A stretch of DNA of 16,842 bases from CAYWLQ01 sp964458775. GTDB lineage: Bacteria; Myxococcota_A; Polyangia; JAAYKL01. A model generated the notes under the pieces. It worked only from the letters and a program-made list of their open reading frames with translations. It had not been told where the DNA came from and did not search any database. The DNA lies in NCBI GenBank assembly GCA_964458775.1, contig CAYWLQ010000127.1, forward strand, positions 1 to 16,842, given 5' to 3'. Numbering within the stretch: position 1 is the stretch's first letter; each line of letters starts with the position of its first letter. The position numbers and the translations under genes are program-made. Below are positions 15,355-16,842 of the stretch, in pieces.

Positions 15355-15634
15355 GTGGACCGGATTTGTATTGTCTTTAACAACCGTTGCTACAATAGGC
15401 ATTGGGCATGTGGCGGTTCGCAAAATAAATTATCATTTCGGTACAAAACTATGTCCGCTCTTTGTCGCAGCAGGATTGAGCACTCTTATTCTCTCTCTGT
15501 TTACTTCTTCAACTCTTGTTTCCGGTGTTCTAGGTATAGTGGGAATTACAACTCTTTGGGATGCGTTTGAGTTGGTAAGACAGGAAGCGCGTGTTCGAAA
15601 AGGTCACGCCCCCAAAAACCCAAATCGGTTATAA
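15344..15634 (+). CDS. DUF4491-family small membrane protein, copy B
   Basis: This 96-residue paralogue of the preceding protein shares K-x2-Y-x2-G, LSLF, G-x-LG-x-VG and W-x3-EL-x2-QE-x-RV-x2-G before a KNPNR end. It starts at a GTG inside the last codons of copy A, an 11-bp overlap typical of translationally coupled partners, which suggests a hetero-oligomer in the membrane. The function is unknown. The pair follows a sigma-54 response regulator directly and precedes a possible weak terminator. Confidence 0.72.
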   Translation: MSLEWTGFVLSLTTVATIGIGHVAVRKINYHFGTKLCPLFVAAGLSTLILSLFTSSTLVSGVLGIVGITTLWDAFELVRQEARVRKGHAPKNPNRL

Positions 15635-15649
15635 ACAATCATTGTTTTT
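15633..15649 (+). terminator. Possible weak terminator after the DUF4491 pair
   Basis: An AT-rich hairpin (arms AAACAA/TTGTTT, 3-nt loop) starts inside the stop codon of the second DUF4491 gene and runs into a short T-run. The stem is weak, so termination would be inefficient. The position at the end of the regulator-DUF4491 group is what supports the call. Confidence 0.3.
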
Positions 15650-15695
15650 GCCGCTAACTTGTTTTTATTTGTCCCAAGGTATTAAGTTTGAACCG

Positions 15696-16842
15696 ATGAT
15701 GCGAAAAATGACAACATATATAAAACAAATCTTTATTGCAGTGCTGTCGATTTCATTTTGTGCGTGCAGAGCTGATGCTCCTAAAGACTTGCCTAAAGAT
15801 CAGTTAAAAGAAACAGCTCAAAATGATGCGACTAAAGCTCAAGAATCCCAACCCTTGTCGACCGACGAACACGATGAGGAGCCGCCGCCGCCCCCGCCGG
15901 ACGGACGACCGGTTACAGTATACAGAGAAGGCAAGACTGAGGCCATGACTGAGCCTCAAGCCAAAGAGGCCGGTTTAACTGTAGTAGATCTTTCAAACTA
16001 TTGGGTTCCCTATATTTTTTCGGAACGCGACAGCGATAATGAAGAAAAGAAACCCAATGAATTCCGAACCGTATTTAGAAAACTTGCCAATGATTGGTAC
16101 TATGAATCCAGAACAACGGCCGCCGCTCGTGAAGTTGTAGAAAAGCATCGAAGAAGAACTCAATCGGCCAGAATTTTTGCGCTTAAACAGGAGGGACTTA
16201 CGGACGAGCAAATTCGCGAACGGTTGGGAATGCCGTCGGCAGAAACAACAGATACTTCTGCTGATGATTCCGAAAAAGATACTACATCATCAGGGCAACT
16301 CGATGCCGAGGGTTTTGGCGGAGGACTAGGAGAGGAAGATAATTTTTTAGAAGTATACGGAATACCGCCGAGTCTATCCGTGTTGCGAAAACGAGCGCTT
16401 GATGAAATAAGCAGACCGTGCCTTCAGGAGGTTGATTTTGAGGCCATTCGAAGTTTTGACGGTTTTGCCTCTTATAGAAGCAACCCCGCTGCCGAAAAAG
16501 AATCACGAGAAGGTCGGCGCATTGCGAGAAGAGTAAGGGACGAGATGGAAAAACTTGGGGTTTCCACAATAGAAGCCCTGGTAGCTCATCCGAAAAATAA
16601 AATATCCAAGGGGGCTGTTGCTCAAGCTCAGAAATTTGAAGCTTTGTCAGCTGCACAGAAGCTACTTGCCTGTGAGGGTCTTTATCCGAAAGGACAAGAA
16701 AAAAGCTATTGGGCCGGAGGGATTGACTGGAAAACCCAACAGGCGCTGTTGGCTTTTGAACATAAGAATCGTATTTTCGGTTGGGGATTTTTTGGAAAAG
16801 ATACTTTAAGGATAGCAACGAAATATCCCAACATCACCCGCC
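15696..16842 (+). CDS. Large lipoprotein, 3' end outside the window
   Basis: The frame is open from ATG 15696 to the window edge (382 codons). A basic N-terminus and hydrophobic IFIAVLSISFCAC form a lipoprotein signal, with the cysteine at about residue 24 as the likely lipidation site. The mature protein begins with a charged linker and a run of prolines (EEPPPPPPDGRP, about residues 64-75). An alpha-helical charged region follows, then a second acidic, glycine-rich linker near 190-212. The last stretch, from about residue 215, contains LEVYGIPPSLSVLRKRALDE and later GGIDWKTQQALLAFEHKNRI. The latter resembles peptidoglycan-binding-like modules, but this is a weak, memory-based impression. 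A tandem ATG-ATG start is followed by a third in-frame ATG four codons on, and no good ribosome binding site is seen. The likely location is a membrane leaflet, projecting toward the cell wall. It could be the front of an enzyme such as an L,D-transpeptidase, which cannot be shown here. Confidence 0.7.
   Translation, partial: MMRKMTTYIKQIFIAVLSISFCACRADAPKDLPKDQLKETAQNDATKAQESQPLSTDEHDEEPPPPPPDGRPVTVYREGKTEAMTEPQAKEAGLTVVDLSNYWVPYIFSERDSDNEEKKPNEFRTVFRKLANDWYYESRTTAAAREVVEKHRRRTQSARIFALKQEGLTDEQIRERLGMPSAETTDTSADDSEKDTTSSGQLDAEGFGGGLGEEDNFLEVYGIPPSLSVLRKRALDEISRPCLQEVDFEAIRSFDGFASYRSNPAAEKESREGRRIARRVRDEMEKLGVSTIEALVAHPKNKISKGAVAQAQKFEALSAAQKLLACEGLYPKGQEKSYWAGGIDWKTQQALLAFEHKNRIFGWGFFGKDTLRIATKYPNITR

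Noticed and set aside
16282..16818. 178-codon minus-strand open frame near the window end
   Set aside because: The plus strand has a continuous lipoprotein frame through this region with a signal sequence and sensible composition.

Overview
The window looks like part of an extracellular-polysaccharide locus from a Gram-negative bacterium with moderately AT-rich DNA. It is preceded by a REP-type mobile element and followed by a separate regulatory and cell-envelope block. The Gram-negative reading rests on a Wzm/Wzt-type ABC exporter, an NtrC-type sigma-54 activator and a lipoprotein signal. Nothing here fixes the phylum. A deltaproteobacterial or Myxococcota-like host is a guess, and the DUF4491 pair would also fit other anaerobic lineages.

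Region 1 (1-960) is a Y1/HUH (IS200 / REP-associated) transposase gene bracketed by palindromic repeats. To its left are two copies of a 36-bp double-hairpin unit, with one inverted copy of a GC-rich hairpin between them. To its right is a direct tandem array with an exact 75-bp period (four full units and one partial) that carries the same GC-rich hairpin in the opposite orientation. A similar AAGCCC/GGGCTT hairpin lies on each side of the gene, and the transposase stop codon falls inside the first 75-bp unit. Bases 960-1163 hold no convincing gene.

Region 2 (1164-13318) is the polysaccharide region. A plus-strand pair (GT2 glycosyltransferase and a probable (alpha/alpha)-toroid glycan-active protein, overlapping by 11 bp) converges on a minus-strand set (GT2, Wzm-like permease, Wzt-like ATPase). 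A second plus-strand series follows: GT2, a membrane O-acyltransferase fused to an SGNH domain, an asparagine-synthase-like protein without the glutaminase cysteine, and a secreted heparinase II/III-like lyase. Together they could build, acylate or amidate, export and trim a surface glycan. The start of the Wzt gene is abnormal: conserved N-terminal sequence is encoded upstream of any usable start codon, and a one-base frame correction restores an expected N-terminus.

Region 3 (13319-16842) begins with a 362-bp gap containing a clean 7-2-7 palindrome. It then holds a complete NtrC-family sigma-54 response regulator, two tandem paralogous DUF4491 membrane proteins immediately downstream, a possible weak terminator, and the 5' part of a large lipoprotein that runs off the window. 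No histidine kinase, tRNA, rRNA or CRISPR array was seen.
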